This document shows positions 25,041 to 36,064 of a stretch of 64,000 nt of DNA, one piece after another. Numbering within the stretch: the stretch's first letter is position 1; every line of letters begins with the position of its first letter. A program made the translations under genes and the position numbers. This DNA is from Myotis daubentonii. Lineage: Eukaryota; Chordata; Mammalia; Chiroptera; Vespertilionidae. The DNA lies in the NCBI RefSeq assembly GCF_963259705.1, contig NC_081842.1:67096787-67160786 (forward strand), read 5' to 3'. The notes under the pieces were generated by a model, which was not told where the DNA came from, did not search any database, and saw nothing but the letters and a program-made list of their open reading frames with translations.

Positions 25041-26974
25041 ATCTAGACGTTGAGTCGTTCAGTGGCTGCTCCCTGGGTGGCAGTGACTCCTTGGTCTGTG
25101 GTTGCTCTTCGGGCGGTTGCGGTAGCAGCTGCTCTTCAGTTGGCAGCAGCTCCTCTGGTGGGTGCTGTTCACAGCTGTGGTGGCTCTTCTGGCTGGTGGG
25201 GGGAGGTTTCACGTACAGCTGCTGTTCCTTAACTGAGGGTGTGGTGCTCAGTAGGCTGCTATTGCTCGGATCTGCTGCGTTGATTTAAGGGCACAAAATA
25301 CAACACAACAAGGCACCACGTACCAGGCACTAAACAGAAATATATTCACGATATTAATAACCCCAAATAAAGGTGACCACCCGAATAAAGAGAATTAGGG
25401 GATAAGGAAGAAGGAAGAGATAAAGATAAAAGAGAAAAAAGAAAAGAAAAGTAGGGATCAAAAAAGGGAGTGCAAAAATGAAATTGGGAAAAAGAAGGGG
25501 GAAAAATAAAAGCGAGAAAAGAAAAGAAAAAAAAAAGAGCGAAAAAAGAGAATGAAGTGGAAGAGGGGAAGAGACTTTTTATATGAGGAGAATACTCCTA
25601 TAGAACCGCCACCAATCCCAGCAAATTCCAGCAACAGCTCCCTGTAGATGGATGCAAACTAGAAACAACCAATAATATAACGATGAAAATAGAATGGAGA
25701 ACACTAACCCCAAAATAGAATAAAGAGAAAATAAAATGGCACTTTAAAAGATGGTAAAATGGTAGCAGTAATAATGCTGGTTAAAAATAAGAAGGTAGCA
25801 ATTAAAAGGGTAAAATCAGGAAAAAGAAGAAAAAAAAAAGAAGAAGAAAAAAAAGCAGAAAAAAAAAGAAAAAAAAGAAAAATAAATTGGTTTCTTAGTT
25901 AAAAGGTGAAAAAAGAAAAAAAAAATTGCAGTAGTGAAGGTCCTTCGGTTCTTCTATTCTTCATTCTGGCTCGCCTTTAGTCCTGCCAGGTATTCAGGAG
26001 AGTGTTGAGTTTCCCTGTGATACACTGTTCCTCTGTGTTGTAAACCACAGTCCTTATTTCAAAGCAGGCCTTATTTGTTTCTCAGACTGCCTTATTTTGT
26101 GTTTAGCAAAGAGTCAGTTTGTGGCTCAGCCTCTGGGTGGCAGTGTTCTCGGGTTGGCCTCTGAGGCTATATGGCATTGAAAATCCTTCTATAGGCCAGA
26201 CCCTGTTAACTCCCAGGGACTGATCAGATTATTTTAATCCTTGATCTTGTTCAGGGTGGAATCTGGGTGTGGCTGTGCTCCTTGCCTGGGGGCTGCAGGG
26301 AGGAGTCTCACTCTCCGGAGAGAATGGCTGCCCCAGTCCTGGGCTCAGGGGTGTCTCAGCACTCAACACTCAATTCGCTGCCACCTCTCCTGGCCCCCCT
26401 TCTCTCCTCAGTCTCTCCCCAGATTCCACTCCTCCGCACCCTCTCCCTCTCTTCAGCACAGGTGAGTGTCTGTATCCGAAATGTCCCATGAACAGGATTC
26501 GGTGAGAACAAACAAACAAACGCTGGCCGCGGAAACGGGGAAGGCTTAGGTTCTGTAAGCTCCTCTCTTACTGGCACTGCATGGTCTGGTCAGCTCTTCA
26601 GGCTGCCCCCTTTAGGCTCAGTCCTCCGTGGTCACAGAACCCCGTTCTCAAATCCTCTGGCAGCGCCAGGAATCCCGCAGATCTCCTTTCCCCTGTCAGG
26701 GGCTGTGCCTGTCCCAGGGGACGCGGCTGTCTGCCACTCGGTCTCCCTCCGACCCTCTGGGCTCAGAGGTCTGGCAAACTTTCCTGCCCAAATCCCTGTT
26801 TTTTTTTTTTTTACCTTTCCAGGGGAGTTCTGCCCTTCCCGGCCGTAAACCGTCTCACCAGCCGAGCAATTTCGCCAATTCGGGGTGGGTGTTACTAGTT
26901 TCAGCTGCTCACTCCATTTGCTCCGGGACACAACCTGGGACGCGTCTGCCTATATCGCCGCCATCTTCTTTCTC
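25041..26974 (-). other. L1 5' UTR
   Basis: About 1.9 kb between the L1 5' end and ORF1. The part next to the 5' end (26100-26974) is GC-rich and promoter-like. The part at 25380-25930 is a strongly purine-biased tract on the + strand (runs such as 'aaaaaagaaaaaaaaaaga'). The internal pol II promoter of L1 would lie here. Confidence 0.8.
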
Positions 26975-26989
26975 TCAAAATTACTTCTT

Positions 26990-27501
26990 GCGTGAATTTT
27001 GGGACACCCTGAAACTCTGCCTCTGGGTGGGATACGAAGGCTGTTTCTCTGTGTTAAGGTGACTAAGATCCCGGTCAGGAAATGGTGGGCTCGTACAGAG
27101 GTGACTTCAGACAGCCAAGTTTTTGACAGTCTAGAAAACTTGAATGCACAACTCTGTGTTGTCATCAGCAGTTTACTTCTCTGTGACCTCCTCAAAGACA
27201 AAAACCTACTTGCTTCCTTTTTGCATGCTGACGGACTTACAGCAGGTGCCCGACCGAGTGTTTGGTTGAACAAAGAGATATTATATGCCAGGCATCATGT
27301 TGGGTATTTAATACACCTATCCGTGCCATCCGAGAGTTTTCTGCAATGATAGAAACGTCCTATAGCACCTGATTTAATTCTCACAACAATCCTGGGCGAA
27401 AAATAATAATTTTATAAAATAAAATATTTGTATTATGTAGTGAGTTTGTTGCTATCTTTAAATGAATAAATATTTTAAATTTCCCATTTTTATTTCTAAC
27501 A
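26990..27501. other. Intergenic DNA with a MIR/L2-like fragment
   Basis: Mostly unidentified. Bases about 27285-27405 ('atatgccaggcatcatg', 'ttctcacaacaatcctggg') resemble an ancient MIR or L2 fragment. Confidence 0.45.
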
Positions 27502-27926
27502 CTAGAGGCTCAGTGCACGAAATTCGTGCGGGGGGGGGGGGGGTCCCTCAGCCCGGCCTGCACCCTCTCGCAATCTGGGACCCCTCGGGGGATGTCTAGG
27601 CCTCGGGGAGTTTAGGCCCGATCCCTGTTACATTTCTGAATTAAATGATTGCAATGTGGTTACAAAATTTTGTTGCTGATCTCTGGGGGATTGGGCCTAA
27701 ACCGGCAGTTGTACATCCCTCTCTCAATCCAGGACCGCTGGCTCCTAACTGCTCACCTGCCTGCCTGATCGACCCTAACTGCTTGCCTGCCTGCCTGATC
27801 GCCCCTAACCACCTCTGCCTTGGCCCCTGCTTCAGCGGCTTTGTCTGGGAGGATGTCCGGAATGACTTCTGGAAGGTTGTTCGGCTGTCCAGTCTAATTA
27901 GCATATTATGCTTTTATTATTATAGA
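27502..27926 (-). mobile_element. HeliBat-type Helitron, reverse orientation
   Basis: On the minus strand it starts 'tctataataataaaagc' and 'ataatatgctaatt' and ends with a hairpin built on 'gcacgaatttcgtgc', followed by 'actgagcctctag', the CTAG-type Helitron 3' end. The inside contains tandem-like 'cctgcctgatcg' units. A run of 14 G at about 27530-27543 lies next to the hairpin. Non-autonomous. Confidence 0.85.
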
Positions 27927-27992
27927 TGGTAAATATTGATAGATATAATTTACATAAACAAAAACATCTTTGAGGTTCTCAATAATATTTAG

Positions 27993-28764
27993 TGCCGGGA
28001 GCCGGTCCATCCTTGCTGTTTCAAGGGACCTGGCATATATGGCATACGGTTCTTAATATGTTTGCTCACCTTCTTGGCACTGTGTTTTAACCAAGGTCAC
28101 CTCTCCGAGAAAGGTTGAATCCCCAGGTAGGGATTTTCCCCTGAAGTTAGGGAGAGAATAAAACCCCTCAACTAAGTGCCAGGCGGGTAATTAATCATTT
28201 TAACTATGAACAATCATGCTTAAGCTACATAATCTTTACTCCCTGGAATGGAGATAAGAAACGCCCTAACCTTTGTAATAGAGATTGATAGGATTGAATG
28301 AACTGGTATAAATACAGATGTAACAAGACAGCAAGACACAGGGGCTTGGAAGACAGGACCAAGAGAGACAGAGCCTAGGCACAGAACCTATACAGAAGGT
28401 TCTTTAGAGACAGAAGAACTTCGCTGGAGAGAGCATGCCGGAGGATCCTGGACAGGGACTGGCCTCGGAGCCTGGAGGCAGAGCCTGGCGAGAGAGCATG
28501 GCAGGGGATCCTGGACTGAACCTGACTGCGGAGATTGGCAGGAGAGCCTGACTAGAACCTGGTGACTGAACCTGACTGGAGAACCTGGACAGAACCTCTC
28601 TGGAGATCCTAAGCAGAACCTCTCTGGAGATCCAGACCAGAACTTGGCTAGAGATTCTGGCTAGGCTGCTGATCAACTGAACGCTGTCTATGTGTCATTC
28701 CTTCTTCGCCGACTCCGTCTACACCTTTGGGGACCCCTGGACCTGCTGGGGTTGGACCCCGGCA
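27993..28764 (+). mobile_element. Solo LTR with 6-bp target duplication (class II ERV type)
   Basis: A 772-bp element with short inverted ends TGCCGGG...CCCGGCA, flanked by the perfect 6-bp duplication atttag at 27987-27992 and 28765-28770. A TATA-like TATAAATA at 28307-28314 supports + orientation. A 6-bp duplication with TG/CA ends fits class II (ERVK-type) retroviruses, by family knowledge. Bases 28400-28660 consist of degenerate repeats of about 25-30 bp around 'gaacctctctggaga'. No retroviral genes remain. Confidence 0.85.
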
Positions 28765-28789
28765 ATTTAGGACTATAAATGGATCCTGA

Positions 28790-29720
28790 GACCAAACAAT
28801 TTGAGAACTAGTGTTCTTGGAAAAACACCTTAGGAAATATTATCTGAGTATAACCATAAAAAAAAGATTATTATATTAGACTATATTAAATTTAAATATT
28901 TCTCTTCAAGTTACAGAATGGCAAAGATTAAATGTATCAAAAAGAAAAAGCCTCATAAGCTGATTTTTAAAAAGTTGGCAAAAAACTTGAAAACATTCTT
29001 TACGTAAATGGCCAAGAGCCTAAGAAAAGGCACTCAACATCAGCAGTCAGAGAACTGCAAAATAAAACGAAATGAGATACCATTACTCTCTCACCCAGAA
29101 AGGCTAAAATGGAAAGAACTGACAAGTGCCAAGTGTTGGCAAAGATGTGGAATAACTAGAATTCTCATGGGTGATAATGGAAACTTTGGAAAATTGTTGG
29201 CAGTTTCTTTAAAACTAAAGACTTATCTACTCTACCCTGGAAAATAATGTTGTATAAGTTCACCAAAAGATATGCGTAAAACTGTTCATAGAAGCTTTCT
29301 TTACAGTAGCCCCAAACTGGAAACAAACCAAACATCATCAATAGGAGGATGGATAAATGAAATGTCATATTCACAAAATGAAGCTACTGGTACACACACA
29401 GAAGAATCTCACAGACATATCAAGGGAAAGATACCAGACAAAAAGGAGTACTTACTGCACAATGCCATTTATATGAAATTCGAGAACAGGCAAAGTTCAT
29501 CTATGAGGAGAGAAGTCAGAATAGTGGTTATCTCTGGGTTCAGGATTACCTTGGAACAGACATGAGGATGCTAGGAATGTTTTCTATTTTAATGTGGGTA
29601 GCAATTACAGTGGTGTATATGTGTGTGTGTGTACATATATATGTAAAAATTCACCAATCTATATAAACTTAAATTAGTGCACATGTTGTACATTACTGAA
29701 TATACTTTATATCTAGATAA
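28790..29720 (+). mobile_element. Ancient L1 (L1M-type) 3' fragment
   Basis: Resembles the end of an old L1 ORF2 and 3' UTR, with 'ctgcaaaataaaacgaaatg', 'gtgttggcaaagatgtgg' and 'atggataaatgaaatgt'. It is much more diverged than the three young L1 copies here. No open coding frame. Confidence 0.75.
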
Positions 29721-30424
29721 AAAACTCTGGAAGTCTGAACTGATGTTGGCTTTCTCTTGATAAATTTCTTGAGTCAGTCAAATCTCAAAGTTATTTTGCT
29801 GTCACTCTTTAGAAAAAGAAAGAGCCATGATACTCTTTCATATCAGGCTGCCATTGCTGGGCTGTGTGACGTCGGGCAAGCAGCATAACTTCTTTGTTGG
29901 TACATTATCTGTCCTTGCTCCCTTACAGCGCTATTGTAAAGTACAGAGGTTTTATATTTGGAGCATTTTCACACAGTTGGAAAGGAATATTTAAATGTCA
30001 AGTGAGATTAACTGAAGAATTTATGTTCATATATGCATAACCCATAGACACAGACACTAGTGTGGTGAAGGCCTGGGGTGGGTGGCAGGTGCAGGGTGGA
30101 AGGAGTCAATGGGGAAAAAAAGGTGACATCTGTAATACTTTCAACAATAATGATAAAATTAAAAAATACAAAAAATGTCAAGTGGCAATTCTTTTCCACA
30201 ACCTTCTTCATTTCCATCCCTCTATATGTGAGACTGAAATGCTAGAATATAGTTTTTTAGTCAGCGGCTTTTTTGACCCATTTTTCTTCCTGTAAGAAAT
30301 TAAGGAGATAATACTAATTTGCTGCGTATGTAAGTTCAGAAGTCAGGCCGGTTAGTTACTGGCATCAATGTGCCACTTAATTTTTCATATGAACAAGTAA
30401 GCTACAGATTTGGGGGATGATACA
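29721..30424. other. Intergenic DNA, weak MIR trace
   Basis: Bases about 29855-29960 ('gctgtgtgacgtcgggcaa') look like a MIR fragment. A short (TG)n run near 29620 lies just upstream. Otherwise nothing recognised. Confidence 0.4.
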
Positions 30425-30440
30425 AAACCCAGATTTTTTA

Positions 30441-30711
30441 AAAAATATATTTTTATTGATTTCAGAGAGGAAGGGAGAGGGAGAGAGAGATTGAAACATC
30501 AAGGATGAGAGAGAATCATTGATCAACTGCCTCCTTCACGCCCCACACTGGGGATCAGGCATGTGCCCTGCTGGAGATTTTTTTAAATTTTTGTTTTATT
30601 GCTTAAAGTATTACAAAGAGTATTACATATGTCTTTCTGCCGGAGACTTGAACCGTGACCTCCTGGTTCATAAGTCAATGCTCAACCACTGAGCCACACT
30701 GGCCTGGTTGG
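30441..30711 (-). mobile_element. VES SINE interrupted by a tiny L1 insertion
   Basis: A reverse VES copy flanked by an imperfect target duplication of about 15 bp (aaacccagattttt type at 30425-30440; one mismatch at 30712-30726). Its body is interrupted at 30578-30636 by an L1 3' end. Confidence 0.9.
30578..30636 (-). mobile_element. 59-bp extremely 5'-truncated L1 insertion
   Basis: Poly-T followed by the last ~45 bases of the young L1 3' UTR ('gcttaaagtattacaaagag'; compare the L1 end at 18070). It is flanked by a 10-bp near-duplication, ctgctggaga at 30568-30577 and ctgccggaga at 30637-30646. Confidence 0.8.
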
Positions 30712-30726
30712 AAACCCAGCTTTTTA

Positions 30727-31894
30727 GCTGTGCTTGTGCTGTGCACTTTCTTGCTTGGTGGTGTTTTCTCATATGGTTTAATCACATTCAGATCTGTGGT
30801 TTGGAAAAAGGCTGAAGCCAGATTGTAATGGTGGAGAACTGACTGCCTCAGAGAAGTTTTCTGGGAGCTCATGACTCAACTAGGTTAAATCCCATTTTTT
30901 AAAATGTTGCTGAGTGGTGAATGTGCAAATTCACAAATATTTTTTAAAAGTCTTAGAGGCAGCTTAGTATAGGAGAGGAAAATTGGTTAGTATTTTAGCG
31001 TTTCAAACCATCACATTGCTTTTTTGTCTTACTTATGGACAAATTTAGGAACACTTATCACCATTATCATTGTACCCCAAATGAAGACTTGTGATTTCCC
31101 AGTTCAATGCAGGCTATTTCCTCTGCCTCAATTTGGCAGATGGAACCACTCCTTTAAAGGAGGGTAGGGTTGGGCCCAGCCCTGAAAAGCAAAAATGGGT
31201 CAGCCATCAATTGGAGGCAGAGATTCTGCCTGATCTACTGAGCCAGCATGGATTAGTTTCGGAAGCAGCTTTGGAGGATTTTTAAATTCTTGACAGTTTT
31301 TTGTTTTGTTTTTGTCTCTGAATGTTTTTTTAGGAATAAAAACACACCATACCCCATACATTCCTGCGCTTTCTCTCCATTGTTAATTTTGTTTAGGAAT
31401 TAACAGGCTCCCAGCGGTAACTTGACATCTTATGCAACATATATTTTAATCTAAAATGAGTCCCTCAGTCTATAGCCCTTTGCCAAGTGCAATCATCGAA
31501 TTTATATAAAGGTTTTTGGTCTTAGCTTTACAAGCTTAGAAACAAGAGCAGCAGTCCTTATACAAATCCATCCAGCTGTTCCAGTTTAGAGAGCCAAAAT
31601 GATCCAATGCTGTAGTTTTATTGGTTGGCTTTCCTAAAAGCACAGTAGGTTTCACTGTTACTCAGGTTTATAAAACAGACACATATCTTCTGAGTTTTGG
31701 AAAACTTTCTGTTCTTGTTAATATGTCCAATAGTTATGTAATTTTAGGCTGTGTGTTTTACAGATATAGATACATGCACAAATAAAAGTTGAATCATCAT
31801 TGCACCACAATCTTTCTTTCTTTTCTCTGGTCTTGTTACTTAAACTACTAATTTTTGACTACTAATCCAGGTTTCTGCACTATTCGCTTCATCT
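30727..31894. other. Intergenic DNA without recognised features
   Basis: About 1.2 kb of AT-rich sequence. I see no gene, RNA or classifiable repeat. Confidence 0.5.
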
Positions 31895-32060
31895 AGAGAA
31901 CAGTGGCTTTCCCTAACTTTCACTTTCTCCATCTGGGAAATGGGGATAATTGTAATAATACCGACTTCATGGAGGAGGTGTTTTCAGGATTAAATATGGT
32001 AATATATGTAAAATCCCGGGCAGACGGCCTGATGACAGATGTCAAGTGTTTCAGTAATCA
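31895..32060 (+). repeat. MIR fragment
   Basis: 'ctccatctgggaaatgggga', 'taataataccgacttcat' and 'gtaaaatcccgggcag' are in MIR order, with high divergence. Confidence 0.6.
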
Positions 32061-32308
32061 GTTCTGCCAACTTTAATCTTCTAGGGGTTGGAGATGGGAA
32101 TTTTGGGCAATAGTTTCCTATAGTAAGATTCCACTAAAAGGGCAGACCTAATGCCCCAGTGCCACGCGTGTCCTCCAGCAGGGGGGATTGTTGCAATTCC
32201 TAAGAATTAGGGAGATGGTGCCATTCTCTTCTTGGAGATCTTTGTCTACTTGTAATTAACAAATTAGAATTATTTGTTTCATGTACATCTTCCCTTTTGA
32301 ATGTTTTT

Positions 32309-32541
32309 ATTTATTTATTTATTTTTTAAAATATATTTTATTGATTATTTCACAGAGAAGAAGGGAGAGGGATAGAGAGTCAGAAACATCGATGAGAGAG
32401 AAACATCGATCAGCTGCCTCCTGCACACTCCCCACTGGGGATGTGCCTGCAACCAAGGTACATGCCCTCGACCGGAATCGAACCTGGGACCCTTCAGTCC
32501 GCAGGCCGACGCTCTATCCACTGAGCCAAACAGGTCAGGGC
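32309..32541 (-). mobile_element. VES SINE
   Basis: A well-preserved reverse copy ending at the tRNA-like head 'ccactgagccaaacagg'. The 11-bp target duplication tgaatgttttt is at 32298-32308 and 32542-32552. Confidence 0.93.
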
Positions 32542-32552
32542 TGAATGTTTTT

Positions 32553-32563
32553 TTTAACTGACT

Positions 32564-32631
<68 letters not shown>

Positions 32632-32649
32632 AGAAGGGAGAGGGAGAGG
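32553..32649 (-). repeat. Truncated SINE head with a long (GA)n tract
   Basis: 'ttaactgactttcagagag', then about 70 bp of GA repeats and 'gaagggagagggagaggg', look like the 3' end of a reverse tRNA-SINE. It stops abruptly at the L1 at 32650, and the rest of the SINE is not found beyond that L1. Confidence 0.6.
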
Positions 32650-35600
32650 GCAGACCACGATGGCATAATATTAGAAATAAACTACAATAAAAACAACCCA
32701 AAATACTCAAACACCTGGAAGCTGAATAGCATGCTATTAAATATTGACTGGGTAACCAATGAGATCAAAGAAGAAATTAAAAACATCCTGGAAACTAATG
32801 ACAATGAAACACAACAATCCAAAACCTATGGGACACAATGAAAGCAGTCCTGATAGGGAAGTTTATAGCTCTACAGGCCTATCTCAAAAAACAAGAAAAA
32901 ATGGTAGTAAATCACCTAACTCTACAACTCAAAGAATTAGAAAGAGAGCAATAAGAAAACCCCAGAGTGAGCAGAAGGAAGGAGATAATAAAGATTAGAG
33001 CAGAAATAAATGACATAGAGACCAAAAAAACAATACAGAAAATCAATGAAACCAAGAGCTGGTTCTTTGAAAGGATAAACAAGATTGACAAACCTCTAGC
33101 CAGACTCACCAAGAAGCAAAGAGAGAGGACCCAAATAAACAAAATCAGAAACGATAGAGGCGAAATAACAACAGACCCTACAGAAATACAAATGATTGTT
33201 AAAAAATACTATGGACAGCTCTACTCCAACAAACTAGACAACCTGGAGGAAATGGACAAATTCCTAGAAAAATACAACATTCCAAAACTCAATCAGGAAG
33301 AATCTAAAAATCTCAACAGGCCAATAACTATGGAAGAAATTGAAGCAGTCATCAAAAAGCTTCCATCAAACAAAAGCCCAGGACCAGACGACTTCACAGG
33401 GGAGTTTTACCAAACATTCAAGGAAGAACTAAAACCTATCCTCCTCAGACTACTACAAAAATTTCAAGAGGAAGGAACACTTCCAAGCTCATTCTCTGAA
33501 GCCAGCATCACCCTAATACCAAAACCAGGTAAAGACAATACAATGAAAGAGAATTACAGGCCAATATCCCTCATGAACATAGATGCCAAAATCCTCAACA
33601 AAATCTTAGCAAATCGGATCCAGCAGTACATCAGAAAGATCATACACCATGACCAAGTAGGATTTATCCCAGGGTTACAAGGATGGTACAATATCCGCAA
33701 ATCAATAAACGTGATACATCACATAAACAAATTGAAAGAAAAAAACCACATAGTCATATCAATTGATGCAGAAAAAGCATTTGACAAAATTCAACACCCA
33801 TTTTTGATAAAAACTCTCAGTAAGGCGGGAGTAGAAGGATCATACCTCAAGATAATAAAAGCCATATATGACAGGCCCACAGCCAACATCATACTCAATG
33901 GACAAAAACTAACACCATTTCCCCTAAGAACAGGAACAAGACAGGGATGCCCCCTCTCACCACTCCTGTTCAACATAGTACTGGAAGTGTTAGCCATTGC
34001 AATTCGGCAAGAAGAAGAAATAAAAGGTATCCAAATTGGAAAAGAGGAAGTAAAACTGTCCTTATTTGCAGACGACATGATATTATACATACAAAACCCT
34101 AGAGACTCCATCAAAAAGCTACTAGACTTAATACATGAATTTGGCAATGTAGCAGGATACAAAATTAACCCCAAGAAATCTGAGGCATTTCTATACACCA
34201 ATAGTGAACTTTCAGAAAGAGAGATTATAAAAACAATCCCATTCACCATCGCACCAAAAAATTAAGCTACCTAGGAATAAACTTAACTAAAGAGGTAAAA
34301 GACCTCTACTCAGAAAACTACAGGACGTTGAAAAAAGAGATAGAGGAAGACATAAACAGATGGGAGAACATACCTTGTTCATGGATTGGTAGAATCAACA
34401 TCATTAAAATGTCCATACTACCCAAAGCAATCTATAAATTCAACGCACTTCCCATTAAAATACCAACAACATACTTCAGAGATCTAGAACGAACTCTCCA
34501 AAACTTCTTCTGGAATAAAAAAAGACCCCGAATAGCTGCAGCAATCCTGAAAAAGAACAAAGTAGGTGGGATCTCAATACCAGATATCAAGATGTATTAC
34601 AAAGCCGCTGTTCTCAAAACTGCCTGGTACTGGCACAAGATTAGGCATATAGATCAATGGAATAGAATAGAGAGCCCAGAAATCGGCCTGAACCAATATG
34701 CTCAATTAATATTTGACAAAGGAGGCAAGAACATACAATGGAGCCAAGACAGTCTCTTCAATAAATGGTGTTGGGAAAATTGGACAGATACATGCAAGAA
34801 AATGAAACTAGACCACCAACTTACACCATACACAAAAATAAACTCAAAATGGATAAAGGACTTAAATGTACGACAGGAAACCATAAAAATTCTAGAAGAA
34901 TCCAAAGGCAACAAAATCTCAGACATATGCCGAAGCAATTTCTTCACTGATACAGCCCCTAGGGCACTTGAAACGAAAGAGAAAATGAACAAATGGGACT
35001 ACATCAAAATAAAAAGCTTCTGCACAGCAAAAGAAACCATCAACAAAACAACGAGAAAACCCACTACGTGGGAAAACATAGTTGCCAATGTCATATCTGA
35101 TAAGGGCCTAATCTCCAAAATTTATAGGGAACTCATACAACTTAACAAAAGGAAGATAAACAATCCAATCAAAAAATGGACAAAGGACCTATATAGACAC
35201 CTTTCAAAAGAGGACATTCAGAAAGCCAAGAGACATATGAAAACATGCTCAAAGTCACTAATCATCCGAGAGATGCAAATCAAAACAACAATGAGGTACC
35301 ATCTCACACCTGTCACACTGGCTATCATCAACAAATCAACAAACGACAAGTGCTGGAGAGGATGTGGAGAAAAAGGAACACTTGTGCACTGCTGGTGGGA
35401 ATGCAGACTGGTGCAGCCACTATGGAAGACAGTATGGAGTTTCCTTAAAAAACTGAAAATGGAACTCCCATTTGACCCTGTGATCCCACTTCTAGGAATA
35501 TATCCCAAGAAACCAGAAACACCAATCAGAAAGGATATATGCACCCCTATGTTCATAGCAGCACAATTCACCATAGCTAAGATCTGGAAACAGCCTAAGT

Positions 35601-35791
35601 GCCCATCTGTAGATGAATGGATTAGAAAACTGTGGTACATCTACACGATGGAATACTATGCTGCTCTAAGAACGAAGGAACTCTTACCATTTGCAATGGC
35701 ATGGATGGAACTGGAGAGCATTATGCTAAGTGAAATAAGCCAGTCAATGAAGGAAAAATACCACATGATCTCACTCATTCATGGACAATAG
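32650..35791 (+). pseudogene. L1 ORF2 relic, copy 2
   Basis: Lacks the endonuclease. A CAA-to-TAA stop near 32950 is followed by a reverse-transcriptase frame (32967-34265, FADD near 34070). It ends at APKN because an A-run lost one base. The C-terminal frame (34328-35791) keeps a complete Cys/His cluster ([18 protein letters not shown]). Non-functional. Confidence 0.92.
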
Positions 35792-36064
35792 AGACCATTA
35801 TAAACTTTTGAACAATAATAGATACAGAGGCAGAGCTGCCTCAAACAGATTGTCAAACTGTAGCGGGAAGGCTGGGGAGGGTTGGGGGGCAGGAGGTAGG
35901 GGGGTAAGAGATCAACCAAAGGACTTGTATGCATGCATATAAGCATAACCAATGGACATAAGACACTGGGGGATAGGGGAGGCTAGGGGACTGTCTAGGG
36001 CGGGGGGGGGAAAATGGACACATATGTAATACCCTTTGTAATACTTTAAGCAATAAAAAAAAAA
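32650..36064 (+). mobile_element. 5'-truncated young L1, copy 2
   Basis: Starts inside ORF2 ('gcagaccacgatggcataat') and runs through ORF2, a G-rich 3' UTR ('ggggagggttggggggcagg') and poly-A ending at 36064. It is nearly identical to the copies at 18061-26974 and 53894-57435, so all belong to one young family. No clear target duplication was found. Confidence 0.93.

Larger units (their letters stand above)
18061..26974 (-). mobile_element. Full-length L1 retrotransposon, inactivated, with a nested half-L1
   Basis: An L1 on the minus strand flanked by a perfect 15-bp target duplication, tcaaaattacttctt, at 18046-18060 and 26975-26989. From right to left it has a 5' UTR starting with a YY1-like 'aagatggcggcg' motif, ORF1, ORF2, a G-rich 3' UTR (C-rich on this strand, about 18110-18260) and a poly-A end (poly-T at 18061). 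Without the nested element (22618-24536 plus one target copy) it would be about 7.0 kb, a full-length size. Several one-base indels and stops disable both frames, so it is a dead copy of a recently active family. Confidence 0.95.

Noticed and set aside
27500..27930. Coding potential of the 95-residue frame with repeated CLP/ACLI units
   Set aside because: It comes from the tandem-like 'cctgcctgatcg' units of a non-autonomous Helitron.
32545..32841. Arg/Glu-rich frame followed by L1 sequence
   Set aside because: Chance fusion of a (GA)n tract and the 5'-truncated L1.
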